NCBI GenBank assembly: GCA_963728825.1
Contig: CAVSLA010000004.1
Coordinates: forward strand, 62,001-126,000
DNA from: CAVREM01 sp963728825
Lineage (GTDB): Bacteria; Acidobacteriota; Vicinamibacteria; Vicinamibacterales; CAVVIG01
DNA: 64,000 nucleotides
Reading direction: 5' to 3'
This document shows, in pieces, positions 49,734-57,723 of this stretch. The position numbers and the translations under genes were made by a program. Below the pieces are notes generated by a model. It was not told where the DNA came from. It worked only from the letters and a program-made list of their open reading frames with translations, and did no database searches. Each line of letters opens with the position of its first letter. The stretch's first letter is position 1.

Positions 49734-50696
49734 ATGATGATTCGCTTGCGCGCGGGTGCCGTCGTCGCTGCGCTGTCATGTGTCCTGTCGGCAGGCTCCG
49801 CTGCTGGACAGATTTCACAGGGGTCACAGGGTTCACCGGGCTCGACCTCCTCATGGGCCGCTGCTATTGCGAATGACTACCGGGTCGTGACCGACATCAC
49901 GTATCTGACGGCGAGCAACTGGGAGGCGAAGCTCGACGTCTACACGCCGCGCGGCACGGGTCCGCATCCGACCGTTCTCCACATCCATGGCGGAGGCTGG
50001 ACCGGCGGCAGCCGCGAGTCGGTCGTGCTGCGCGCGATGCCATTCCTCGAGATGGGCGTGGCGGTGGTCAACGTCTCGTATCGCCTGGCGCGCATCGCCG
50101 AAGCGCCTGCCGCCGTCGAAGACTGCCTCTGCGCCCTTCGATGGATCATACGGAATGCGAAGGAATATGGTTTCGACGTCACTCGCATCGTCGTCACCGG
50201 CTATTCGGCGGGGGGACACCTGGCGCTGACCACCGGGATGATGCCCGCCTCGCAAGGATTCGACCGGCAGTGTCCTGGTGCGGAGGACCTGAAAGTCGCG
50301 GCGATCGTCAACTGGTACGGGATCACCGACGTCGTCGATCTGCTCGACGGCGCGAACGTGCGGCCGTACGCGGTGCAGTGGCTGGGCAGCCGATCGGATC
50401 GCGTTGAGGCGGCGCGGCGCGTCTCGCCGCTGACCTACATCAGGCGAGAGCTCCCGCCGATTCTCACGATCCATGGCGACGCCGATCCGACCGTGCCGTA
50501 CACGCATGCGACGCGGTTGCACGCGGCGCTGCAGAAGGCCGGGGCGCAGAGCGAGCTCGTGACGATCCCGCAGGGACGGCATGGCAACTTCCCGCTGCCC
50601 GATCAGCTGCGCGCCGTGGACGCGATGCGCTCATTCCTGGCGAAGCATGCGATCGTGCGGCGGCCGGCGTCGACGTCAGCCGCCGCTGCGCGGTAG
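49734..50696 (+). CDS. Secreted alpha/beta hydrolase (BD-FAE/esterase-like)
   Basis: A 320-aa exported hydrolase. It has a signal peptide (GAVVAALSCVLSAGSAAGQ), the oxyanion motif HIHGGGWTGGS, the nucleophile elbow VTGYSAGGHLAL, an Asp in IHGDADPTVPY and the catalytic His in QGRHGNFP. The HGGGW type groups with BD-FAE-like carboxylesterases and hormone-sensitive-lipase relatives that remove acyl groups from plant sugars or small esters. AGGAGG lies about six bases before the first of two ATGs (49734, 49737). It is monocistronic, followed by the large inverted repeat. Confidence 0.85.
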   Translation: MMIRLRAGAVVAALSCVLSAGSAAGQISQGSQGSPGSTSSWAAAIANDYRVVTDITYLTASNWEAKLDVYTPRGTGPHPTVLHIHGGGWTGGSRESVVLRAMPFLEMGVAVVNVSYRLARIAEAPAAVEDCLCALRWIIRNAKEYGFDVTRIVVTGYSAGGHLALTTGMMPASQGFDRQCPGAEDLKVAAIVNWYGITDVVDLLDGANVRPYAVQWLGSRSDRVEAARRVSPLTYIRRELPPILTIHGDADPTVPYTHATRLHAALQKAGAQSELVTIPQGRHGNFPLPDQLRAVDAMRSFLAKHAIVRRPASTSAAAAR

Positions 50697-50717
50697 TCCG
50701 AGACGCGCGGAGTCGTC

Positions 50718-50976
50718 GGAGGCCACAGACCAACGCGGAGACACGGAGAGGCGGAGATCGCACGGAGGCGCGCGTGCGACCGCCCCGCGAAGCGGGGCGC
50801 AAAGACGAAGGAGCCCGTGAAAACACAAGCCCTGTGTTGCAAGTGGCTCGTGTATTCACGGGCTCTTTCGTCTTTGCAGCTGGCCGGCTTACGCCGGCCG
50901 GCGGTCGCACGCTTTGGCGTGACGTCCTCCGTGCGTGCTCCGCGACTCCGCGGCTCCGTGTTCGTCTGTGGTCTCC
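50718..50976. repeat. Large imperfect inverted repeat with nested hairpins
   Basis: Arms 50718-50826 and 50850-50976 are reverse complements with scattered mismatches and one ~10-base insertion. Matching blocks include CCACAGAC, GCACGGAGG, CGTGCGACCG, GCAAAGACGAA and GAGCCCGTGAA. Each arm carries its own small hairpin (CCCCGC/GCGGGG at about 50782-50796; GGCCGGC/GCCGGCC at 50882-50900). The outer parts consist of 8-nt CGGAG words. It fills the gap 50697-51019 between the esterase and the LysR gene. I see no coding sequence in it. Confidence 0.85.
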
Positions 50977-51019
50977 GTCCTCTCCGCCGTCTCCAGATCT
51001 GTAATACTCGACGTCGTCG

Positions 51020-51928
51020 ATGGATTTGCGTCAGCTGGAGATTCTGCAGGCAATCGCCGAAACCGGCTCGTTCACCGCCTGCGGCCGCAAGCTGCATGTG
51101 TCGCAGTCGGCGATCAGCCGACAGATTCTCCTGCTCGAAGAGGAGCTCGGCGAGCCGCTGTTTCTCCGGGTCGGGCGGCAGGTGCGCATGACCCCGGCGG
51201 CAGAGTCGCTCGTTCAGCTCGGCCAGCGCGTCTTCCAGGACGTGCGTGAGACGGTCGGGTCGATCACCGATCGGACGCGAGCGCTGCGCGGCACGCTGCG
51301 TCTCGCCGGCGGCATGACCGTCTGCCTGTACGTATTCCCCCCGCTGCTCAAGCACCTGAAGCGCGTGCACCCGCAGCTCGACATCCGTCTGACCGTCGCC
51401 ACGGCGCTCCGTTCGGTCGAAGAGATTCGCGCCGGCCGGGTCGACGCCGGTCTGCTGACGCTGCCGGTCGAAGAATCGGATCTCGTCACCGTGCCGGTGC
51501 TCCGCGAGGAGCTGCTGGTCCTGACGATGCCGACCCATCCGCTGGCCAGGAAGAAGAAGATCCAGGCGTCGGATCTATCCGGTCAGCCGTTCGTGCTGTT
51601 CGAGCCGGGGTCGGCGACGCGCCACGTGATCGATTCTTTCTTCCTCACCGAGAAGGTCGAGCCGATCGTGATGATGGACACCGAAAACGTGGAGATCATC
51701 AAGGCGATGGTCAAGACCGGCCTCGGGATCGGCATCGTGCCCTATCAGGCGATTGCGCGCGAAGTGCGGGCCGGCCAATTCTTCTGCGCGCGCATCGATG
51801 GGCACGAGCTGGTGCGCGAAACCGGCTGGGTCTATGCCCGCGCCAACCGGGTGCCACGCATGATTCACGAGCTGCAGACGGCGTTCGACGAAATCAAGGC
51901 CCGACTGCAGCTCGCTCCTACCAAGTAA
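51020..51928 (+). CDS. LysR family transcriptional regulator
   Basis: A 302-aa LysR regulator. The winged HTH is at 1-60 (LRQLEILQAIAETGSFTACG, LHVSQSAISRQILLLEEEL), followed by the substrate-binding domain (GTLRLAGGMTVCLYVFPPLL, TGLGIGIVPYQA). The effector is unknown. LysR genes usually regulate a divergent neighbour; here none is divergent, and the large inverted repeat lies directly upstream where an operator would be expected. The stop abuts the stop of the convergent histidine kinase gene with no gap. Confidence 0.9.
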   Translation: MDLRQLEILQAIAETGSFTACGRKLHVSQSAISRQILLLEEELGEPLFLRVGRQVRMTPAAESLVQLGQRVFQDVRETVGSITDRTRALRGTLRLAGGMTVCLYVFPPLLKHLKRVHPQLDIRLTVATALRSVEEIRAGRVDAGLLTLPVEESDLVTVPVLREELLVLTMPTHPLARKKKIQASDLSGQPFVLFEPGSATRHVIDSFFLTEKVEPIVMMDTENVEIIKAMVKTGLGIGIVPYQAIAREVRAGQFFCARIDGHELVRETGWVYARANRVPRMIHELQTAFDEIKARLQLAPTK

Positions 51929-53482
51929 TCAATTCCGATCCTCGCTGTCCGTCGTGTCCCGTTCGCTGGGCGCTGTGGCCACACTGACCGCGAAGACCGT
52001 CTGCCCTGGCTGACTGGTCACCGTCACGGAGCCGCCGTGCTGTTCGACGATCGCTTTGACAATCGACAGGCCGAGGCCGCTGCCGCCCGAGTGGGCGCGC
52101 GCCGAATCGGCCTTGTAGAAGCGATCGAAGACGTGCGGCAGATGATGGGCAGCGATGCCGGGACCATGGTCGGTCACGGTGATCGTGACGCCGTTCGCCG
52201 CGGGCCGCGCGTGGAGTTCGACGGCTGTGCCGCGCGGCGCGTAGCGCAAGGCATTGGCCGCGAGGTTCTGCAGCGCCTGTTCGAGTCTGCCGCGATCGCC
52301 CCAGATCGTTTCGGCGCCGGTGTCGATCCGGTGCGTCACCACCACGCCGGCCTCTGCGGACTCACGCTCGTGGCGTGCGGCAACCCGCGCAAACAGGTCT
52401 TCGACCGGCACGGCTGCGGCAACCAGCGCGCCGCCGCCGCCTTCCAGCTTCGCGAGGTCGAGCAGATCGCCGATGATCCGCTCGAGGCGCGCGGTTTCAT
52501 CGCTGATGATTGACAGATAGCGCGCGCGAGTCTCTCCGTCGGGAGCGAGCTCCGGCATGGTCAGGGTTTCGAGGTAGCCGCGCATCGCGGTGACCGGCGT
52601 GGTCAGCTCGTGCGAGACGTCCGCCAGCAACTGCCGCCGCGCCCGATCAGCCGCCGCCAGTGCCTCGGCGCGCGCCGCCAGGTCGTCCGCCATCCGGTTG
52701 AATGCTGTCGCGACGGCCGCCACTTCGTCGCCGCCGCGGACCGGCGCGCGCGCCGCGCGATCGCCCGCCCCGAGCTGGCGCGCCGCCTCCTCGACGGCGC
52801 GGAGCCGCCGGCGCGCTGGCCCGAAAATCAGGACCGCCGCCAGGAGCGCGCCGGAGGCGAGGGCCGCGGCCGCCACCAGGGTCAGCGTGGGCGCGTAACG
52901 TCGCAACAGAAACCAGAACGGTGCGCGCGGCAGGACGGCCACCACGCCGGCGATATCGCCGTCGATCACGATGGGTTCGGGGGACGGCGGTGGGCCCATC
53001 CCTCGGCCAGCAGGGCCGCGTCGGAACCGCTCGCCGGAGCGGCCGGGCATGATGCCGCGCTGCAGCCGTCCGCGGGCCGCCCGGAGCAGCGGCTCCGGGT
53101 AGGGCGGAGGAAAGTTTCCGAATGTGCGGCCGTCGGCGAGCATCACGAAGAACGGATGGGCGTCTCGGGTGTATTGATCCTCGACGTAAGACGCGAGGTC
53201 CAGCGCCGGCTCAGCGCGGAGAGCCTCGGCCAGGTCGACGGCGACGGTTTGAGCGAAACGCTCCGGTTCACCCGGCAGGCGTGGGCCGGACCGCGCCAGC
53301 ACCCAGATGAACAGCATCGCCTGCACGACGAGCATCGCCGCCAGCGTGAGCACGAAGCCGATTGCGATGCGCCAGTAGAGGCTTCTGTACCAGCGCTGGG
53401 GGCTCTGGGCGGTTGGCCGGCGGCTCGAGGCTGGTGAATCGGGGCTCGGAAGAGCGTGATCAGGCCCCGACAGCGTGCTCAC
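51929..53482 (-). CDS. HAMP-domain sensor histidine kinase
   Basis: A 517-aa membrane sensor kinase. Two membrane helices (RIAIGFVLTLAAMLVVQAML; APTLTLVAAAALASGALLAA) flank a ~150-residue periplasmic region. A HAMP domain follows (RRRLRAVEEAARQLGAGDRA), then the H-box LLADVSHELTTPVTAMRGYL, the N-box ALQNLAANALRYA, and G-boxes DHGPGIAAHHLPHVFDRFYK with SGGSGLGLSIVKAIVEQHGG. All catalytic residues are present. No response regulator adjoins it, so its partner is elsewhere. The upstream frame boundary at 53482 is taken as the start, but several internal GTG/ATG codons are possible. Confidence 0.88.
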   Translation of the reverse strand: MSTLSGPDHALPSPDSPASSRRPTAQSPQRWYRSLYWRIAIGFVLTLAAMLVVQAMLFIWVLARSGPRLPGEPERFAQTVAVDLAEALRAEPALDLASYVEDQYTRDAHPFFVMLADGRTFGNFPPPYPEPLLRAARGRLQRGIMPGRSGERFRRGPAGRGMGPPPSPEPIVIDGDIAGVVAVLPRAPFWFLLRRYAPTLTLVAAAALASGALLAAVLIFGPARRRLRAVEEAARQLGAGDRAARAPVRGGDEVAAVATAFNRMADDLAARAEALAAADRARRQLLADVSHELTTPVTAMRGYLETLTMPELAPDGETRARYLSIISDETARLERIIGDLLDLAKLEGGGGALVAAAVPVEDLFARVAARHERESAEAGVVVTHRIDTGAETIWGDRGRLEQALQNLAANALRYAPRGTAVELHARPAANGVTITVTDHGPGIAAHHLPHVFDRFYKADSARAHSGGSGLGLSIVKAIVEQHGGSVTVTSQPGQTVFAVSVATAPSERDTTDSEDRN

Positions 53483-53544
53483 GACGTGATCGTACCGCGT
53501 TCGAGCCGCGAAGCCCGAGACCCGAACAACGGTTCACACTCTTT

Positions 53545-53808
53545 TCACTCATCCTCATCCTCGCCGTACCCGGCGACCACGAACCGCACGTCGGCGTCGG
53601 GCCGTTCCATCGCGGCGAGTGCGCGTTCGATCAAGGGCTGGTAATGGACGAGGATGTGGCGGCGGACCGACTCGGAGTGGACCCACACGGTGATTTGATC
53701 GCCCGAATCGCTGGCGTAGGCAGTGCCAGCGAACCAGCGGCGGAATTCTTCAGGATCCAGCGCGGCGCTCAGCCGATCGAGGACGGTCTGCCACGCGTTG
53801 TCGGACAT
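53545..53808 (-). CDS. Small protein resembling the DnaA N-terminal domain
   Basis: An 87-aa protein that follows the pattern of DnaA domain I: NAWQTVLDRLSAALDPEEFR, then RWFAGTAYASDSGDQITVWV and HSESVRRHILVHYQPLIERA. The W-VL-RL opening, RWF and a final helix ending in an acidic EDEDE are all there, but the AAA+ and DNA-binding domains are not. DnaA domain I mediates self-association and binding of DnaB, HU or DiaA. A free copy could modulate initiation or replication-associated regulation. It lies eight bases after the RRM protein gene, on the same strand. Confidence 0.6.
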   Translation of the reverse strand: MSDNAWQTVLDRLSAALDPEEFRRWFAGTAYASDSGDQITVWVHSESVRRHILVHYQPLIERALAAMERPDADVRFVVAGYGEDEDE

Positions 53809-53816
53809 GTCGGCGC

Positions 53817-54446
53817 TTACTCGTCGTCCACTTCCTTGTCCGCTTCCGTGTTCGCTTCCGTGTCCGCTTCCTTATCCGCTTCGGTCCTGCTCGTCGCGAA
53901 ATCATCGATATCCGGCAGCGCCTCGTCCGGCGCATCGACGTCTTCGAGCGTGAAGGAGCGGCCGGTGCTCTTGAGCGGGATCGGGCCGCGCGGCCGCTCG
54001 GCCTCTTTCTTCTTGGCTTTGGCGTTGCCGCCACGCTGCGGTTTCGCGTCGGGCCCGAAGTTGCGGTTGCGGGGCGGCGCCGGGGCAGCCGGGTCGAAGG
54101 GGCGCGGGCCGCCGAAGGATGGCGGACGTGGTCCGCCAAAACCGCCGGGCCGCGGCCCGGGGGGACCACCGGGACGGGGTCCGCCCGGGCCACGATCTTC
54201 ACGTGCGCGGGCTTCGCTGACCGCCAGCGGCCGGCCGTTGAAGACCTGCCCGTTGAAGCGCTGAATGGCCTGCTCAGCGTGTGACCGCTCGGCGAACTCG
54301 ACAAAGGCAAAGCCTCGCGGTCGCCCGGTCTCGCGATCGACGGGAAGCACGACTTGCGACGGTGGCGCGACGGCGCCGAAATACGAGCGCAGGTCCGCCT
54401 CGGTCGTCGCGTACGACAGGTTGCCCACGAACAGACGCACAGCCAA
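53817..54446 (-). CDS. RRM RNA-binding protein with Gly/Pro-rich linker and acidic tail
   Basis: A 209-aa protein. Residues 1-80 are a single RRM with both RNP motifs: RLFVGNLSY (RNP2) and RGFAFVEF (RNP1). A Gly/Pro/Arg-rich region (GGPRPGGPPGPRPGGFGGPR) and a Lys-rich patch follow. The tail is acidic and repetitive, EADTEANTEADKEVDDE, encoded by 12-nt repeats at 53831-53890. Related bacterial RRM proteins bind RNA and are often cold-inducible. The length of the disordered tail sets this one apart from the ~90-120-aa cyanobacterial Rbp type. It is followed by the DnaA-N-like gene. Confidence 0.88.
   Translation of the reverse strand: MAVRLFVGNLSYATTEADLRSYFGAVAPPSQVVLPVDRETGRPRGFAFVEFAERSHAEQAIQRFNGQVFNGRPLAVSEARAREDRGPGGPRPGGPPGPRPGGFGGPRPPSFGGPRPFDPAAPAPPRNRNFGPDAKPQRGGNAKAKKKEAERPRGPIPLKSTGRSFTLEDVDAPDEALPDIDDFATSRTEADKEADTEANTEADKEVDDE
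53831..53890. repeat. 12-nt coding tandem repeat (EADK/EADT tail)
   Basis: Five units of a 12-nt word (CTTCCTTGTCCG, CTTCCGTGTTCG, and so on; the fifth is divergent) encode the acidic four-residue repeats at the end of the RRM protein. Unlike the 7-, 8- and 11-nt arrays, the unit is a multiple of three, as expected for a repeat under coding constraint. Confidence 0.8.
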
Positions 54447-54579
54447 TCAACTCACTCCTGGTTCAAGGAAAAGCCGCGGGAAACCGCGCAAAGGGTAGGG
54501 CGCACACACACGCTGGCGGATACTGGGGCTCACCTTACCTGAACTCGCGGGCCATGGCAAGCGTTCGCCGCAGGGGCAG

Positions 54580-54585
54580 TATATT
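54580..54585 (+). promoter_or_regulatory. Putative -10 box of the M28 peptidase gene
   Basis: TATATT lies 17 bases before the ATG of the peptidase gene, with AAGGGG between as ribosome site. A -35 is not obvious. Confidence 0.3.
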
Positions 54586-54602
54586 AGAGGCCGAAGGGGT
54601 CT

Positions 54603-56282
54603 ATGAGCCGACGACTCGTTGCACTCGTCGTGTCCGTTGTTCTCGCGGCAGGGCCGTCGCCGTCAGCCGCGGGCGGGGGCCTGGCGTCGATCCGGGGCGA
54701 GGACCTTCGCCTGTGGCTGTCGCACGTCTCCGCCGATCAGATGGAGGGCCGTGCCCTCTACAGCGCCGGTCTGGGCCTGGCCGCGGGGTATATCCAGGAC
54801 CTGCTGCGCGGCTGGAACGTGCGGCCGGCCGGCGACGGAGGCTACCTCCAGACCGTCCGCGTGCGTGGCGTGCGGGCCACCAGCCGGTCGACCGTGACCG
54901 TGCAGGTCGGTCGCGAGTCGCGAACGTTCAAGGACGGAGACGGCATCACCCTGCCCCGGTTTCAGGGATCGAAGCAGACGGTCGTCGCATCCCGGGTGGA
55001 ATTCGTCGGCTACGGGCTCGACGTCCCCGCGGCGGGCCGGATGGATTACAGCGGCAAGGACGTCAAGGGCGCGGCGGTCGTGTACCTGGGCGCCAACGGT
55101 CCGAAGAGTCTTGATGCGGGTCTCTACCGCCAGCTGTTGACCGGGCGCAGCCGTTACGCGCTCGATCAGCAGTACGCCGTTGCCAGCATCGGGGCCGCGG
55201 CCATGCCATCGAACGGCACCGCGGCACGCGACGACAACTCGACAGCCGGCGGGCGCAGCACGACGTCGTCGACAGCGGTCGACTTCACGACGTCGCGGCG
55301 CCTCGATCAGCCGATTGCGCCGGCGGTGGGCGGATCGGACGCGTTCCTGACATTCCTGTTCAGCCGTGCCGCCGTGGATTACGAAGAGCTGAAGCGCAAA
55401 GCGGCGGCTCAGGAGCCCCTGCCATCGTTCCGCCTGAACGACGTCACGGTGCGATTCGACATCGACGTCGACTACGAAGTGGTGCGAACCCAGCTGACGC
55501 ACAACGTCATTGGCCTCGTCGAGGGCAGCGATCCACTGCTAAAGAACACCTATGTGGTCGTCGGGTCGCATTACGACCATATCGGCTATGCCGAACGTGA
55601 GCCGACCGCGGGGAACGAGCGGCCGCCGGGCGCACCCGGACGGATGACGCCGGGCACCGGCAGCGATCGAATCTGGAACGGCGCCGACGACAATGGCTCG
55701 GGCACCGTCGCGTTGCTGGCGCTGGCGCGCGCGTTCGCCGAAGGGCCGCCGCCGAAACGCTCGTTGCTGTTCATCTGGCATACCGGCGAAGAGGAAGGGC
55801 TCTACGGGTCGCGGTACTTCGCGGATTTCCCAACGGTGGCGCTCGATTCGATCGTCGCGCAGCTCAACATCGACATGATCGGCCGAAACCGCAACAACGA
55901 TCCGAACCAATCGAACACGGTCTACCTGATCGGCTCGGATCGGATCAGCAGCGAGCTGCATGACATCAGCCGCGCGGCGAATCGCAGCCTGCCGGAGCCG
56001 CTTCAGCTGGATTACGAGTTGAACGATCCGTCGGATCCCGAGCAGCTCTATTACCGGAGCGATCACTACAGCTACGCGGCCAAGGGGATCCCGGTCATCT
56101 TCTTCACGACCGGTCTGCACCCTGACTATCACGCCAACACCGACGAGGCGACCAAGATCGAGTTCGACAAGCTGGCGCGGATCGCCGGGCTGATCTACGA
56201 GACCAGTGCGCGGCTCGCCAACCTGAATCACGCGCCAGCTCGCGACAACCGCGGACCGCGCGCCGGCAAGGGGACGCCGTAG
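54603..56282 (+). CDS. Secreted M28 family zinc aminopeptidase
   Basis: A 559-aa exported peptidase (leader VALVVSVVLAAGPSPSAAGG). A PA-like insert spans ~100-280. The M28 dizinc site is complete: His and Asp in VVVGSHYDHIG and NGADDNGSGT, the catalytic Glu pair in WHTGEEEGLYGSRYF, Asp in LNIDMIGRNR and the late His in DYHANTDEATKIEFDK. The enzyme should release N-terminal amino acids in the periplasm or outside. A Pro/Arg-rich tail (ARDNRGPRAGKGTP) ends it. The MFS gene follows three bases later, so the two form a unit. Confidence 0.9.
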   Translation: MSRRLVALVVSVVLAAGPSPSAAGGGLASIRGEDLRLWLSHVSADQMEGRALYSAGLGLAAGYIQDLLRGWNVRPAGDGGYLQTVRVRGVRATSRSTVTVQVGRESRTFKDGDGITLPRFQGSKQTVVASRVEFVGYGLDVPAAGRMDYSGKDVKGAAVVYLGANGPKSLDAGLYRQLLTGRSRYALDQQYAVASIGAAAMPSNGTAARDDNSTAGGRSTTSSTAVDFTTSRRLDQPIAPAVGGSDAFLTFLFSRAAVDYEELKRKAAAQEPLPSFRLNDVTVRFDIDVDYEVVRTQLTHNVIGLVEGSDPLLKNTYVVVGSHYDHIGYAEREPTAGNERPPGAPGRMTPGTGSDRIWNGADDNGSGTVALLALARAFAEGPPPKRSLLFIWHTGEEEGLYGSRYFADFPTVALDSIVAQLNIDMIGRNRNNDPNQSNTVYLIGSDRISSELHDISRAANRSLPEPLQLDYELNDPSDPEQLYYRSDHYSYAAKGIPVIFFTTGLHPDYHANTDEATKIEFDKLARIAGLIYETSARLANLNHAPARDNRGPRAGKGTP

Positions 56283-56285
56283 TCG

Positions 56286-57434
56286 ATGACGCGTCCGCTG
56301 CTGGTCATCTTTCTCACGATCTTCGTCAACCTGGTCGGCTTCGGCATCATCATTCCGCTGCTGCCGTTCTACGCGGAGACCTTCGGCGCGTCCCCGCTGG
56401 TCGTCGGTCTGCTGTTCGCCATTTTCTCGCTGTGTCAGCTCATCGCGGCGCCGATTCTCGGCGATCTCTCGGACCGGTACGGCCGCCGGCCGATCTTGAT
56501 CGTCAGCCTGATTGGCACGGTGGTCAGCTTCGTGATGCTCGCGCTCGCCCAGAGCGTGACGATGCTGTTCGTCGCGCGAATCGTCGACGGGTTGTCGGGC
56601 GGCAATATCTCGACGGCGCGCGCCTATGTCGCCGACGTGACGGAACCGCAGGATCGGTCACGCGCCTACGGACTGATCGGCGCGGCGTTCGGCCTGGGGT
56701 TCATCTTCGGACCGGCGATCAGCGCGCTGCTGGCCCCGGTCAGCTACACCGCGCCGATCTGGGCGGCCGCTGGGCTGACGCTGGTGGCGACGGCGATGGC
56801 GTGGTTCTGGCTGCCGGAGACCGTCCACCGCGCACACGCCGGCACGGGCATGCCGTTCCGCAACGTCGCCGCGACGATGCGCCGGCCGGCGCTCCGTCGC
56901 ATCCTGCTGATGGACTTCGTCTACTGGCTTGCGTTCGCGGTGTTCCAGACCACCTTCGCGCTGTTCGCGGCGGCGCGCTTCGGGTTCGACGCGCCACAGA
57001 CCGCGACCTTCTTCGCCGCCTTCGCGGTGCTCGGCGCGGTCGTGCAGGGTCTGCTGATTCGATCGATCGTCAAACGCCTCGGCGACAAGCGGACCTTCAT
57101 GCTCGGCCTGGTGTGCGCGGCAACCGGCCTGATCGCCGCCACGCTGACGCATTCGGCGGCGCTGTTCGCGCTCTCGCTCGTTCCGCTTGCGCTCGGCATC
57201 GGCTTCGGTCACCCGACGATGTCCAGTCTGATCAGCCGCGCCGGTCGCGCCGACGAGCAGGGCCGCGTGCAGGGCGCGGCCAGCGCGGTCGAGAGTCTCG
57301 GCCGCACGATCGGCCCGGTATGGGGCAGCGCTTCGCTCCGGTTCGGCGAAGCGATGCCGTACATCTCGGCTGCGGGCTTTCTCATCATGACGCTCCTCTT
57401 GAGCGTCGGTCATCGAGTGGAGGAGACGACGTGA
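56286..57434 (+). CDS. TetA-type MFS transporter
   Basis: A 382-aa 12-helix major facilitator of the drug:H+ antiporter type. It shows FLTIFVNLVGFGIIIPLLPF, the motif A-like loop LGDLSDRYGRRPILIVSLIG, and ARIVDGLSGGNISTARAYVA. This is the wording of the TetA/TCR group, whose known members export tetracyclines. In environmental genomes such proteins are often of unknown substrate, so no resistance is claimed. The gene is 3 bases after the M28 peptidase gene and overlaps the small downstream gene by GTGA. Confidence 0.85.
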   Translation: MTRPLLVIFLTIFVNLVGFGIIIPLLPFYAETFGASPLVVGLLFAIFSLCQLIAAPILGDLSDRYGRRPILIVSLIGTVVSFVMLALAQSVTMLFVARIVDGLSGGNISTARAYVADVTEPQDRSRAYGLIGAAFGLGFIFGPAISALLAPVSYTAPIWAAAGLTLVATAMAWFWLPETVHRAHAGTGMPFRNVAATMRRPALRRILLMDFVYWLAFAVFQTTFALFAAARFGFDAPQTATFFAAFAVLGAVVQGLLIRSIVKRLGDKRTFMLGLVCAATGLIAATLTHSAALFALSLVPLALGIGFGHPTMSSLISRAGRADEQGRVQGAASAVESLGRTIGPVWGSASLRFGEAMPYISAAGFLIMTLLLSVGHRVEETT

Positions 57435-57595
57435 CCGATCAGGAAAAACAGAAAGTCGAGGATCTGATCAGCAGGCTGGAGATTCTGGTCGGGCAGATTT
57501 TTCCGCGGGACGGCGGCAACGCTTCGTCGATTGCCGGGATGCTGCAATCGCTCAACGGATTGAGGAGCGTGCTGGGGCTGGTCCGGCCGCATTAG
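57431..57595 (+). CDS. Small coupled protein, 54 aa
   Basis: GTG 57431 overlaps the MFS stop (GTGA). The 54-residue product (TDQEKQKVEDLISRLEILVG, QIFPRDGGNASSIAGMLQSL, NGLRSVLGLVRPH) has a first amphipathic helix and a second hydrophobic one. Codon use matches the neighbours. I do not recognise a family. The tight coupling suggests a partner of the transporter or simply an operon passenger. Confidence 0.55.
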   Translation: MTDQEKQKVEDLISRLEILVGQIFPRDGGNASSIAGMLQSLNGLRSVLGLVRPH

Positions 57596-57618
57596 GTGAG
57601 ATAACGTACATATGACGC

Positions 57619-57723
57619 CGGGCCTAAGAGGCCCGGCCTACGTACGCTCGTACGTAGGGCGGACCTCTCAGGTCCGCCTCGTGAGGCCAACCCGTACGTA
57701 GGGCGGACCTCTCAGGTCCGCCT
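57619..57723. repeat. REP-like cluster with a perfect 31-nt direct repeat
   Basis: The convergent gap holds a GCCGGGCC/GGCCCGGC hairpin (57617-57637), the palindrome CTACGTACG-CT-CGTACGTAG (57638-57657) and two identical 31-nt copies (57649-57679 and 57693-57723). Each copy contains GTAGGGCGGACCT and AGGTCCGCC, forming a hairpin. The second copy runs into the ADOP stop codon. It may also terminate both convergent transcripts. Confidence 0.8.

Noticed and set aside
56286..57434. Calling the MFS gene a tetracycline resistance gene
   Set aside because: The TetA-type wording is shared by many transporters of unknown substrate, and there is no resistance context or tetR-like regulator.
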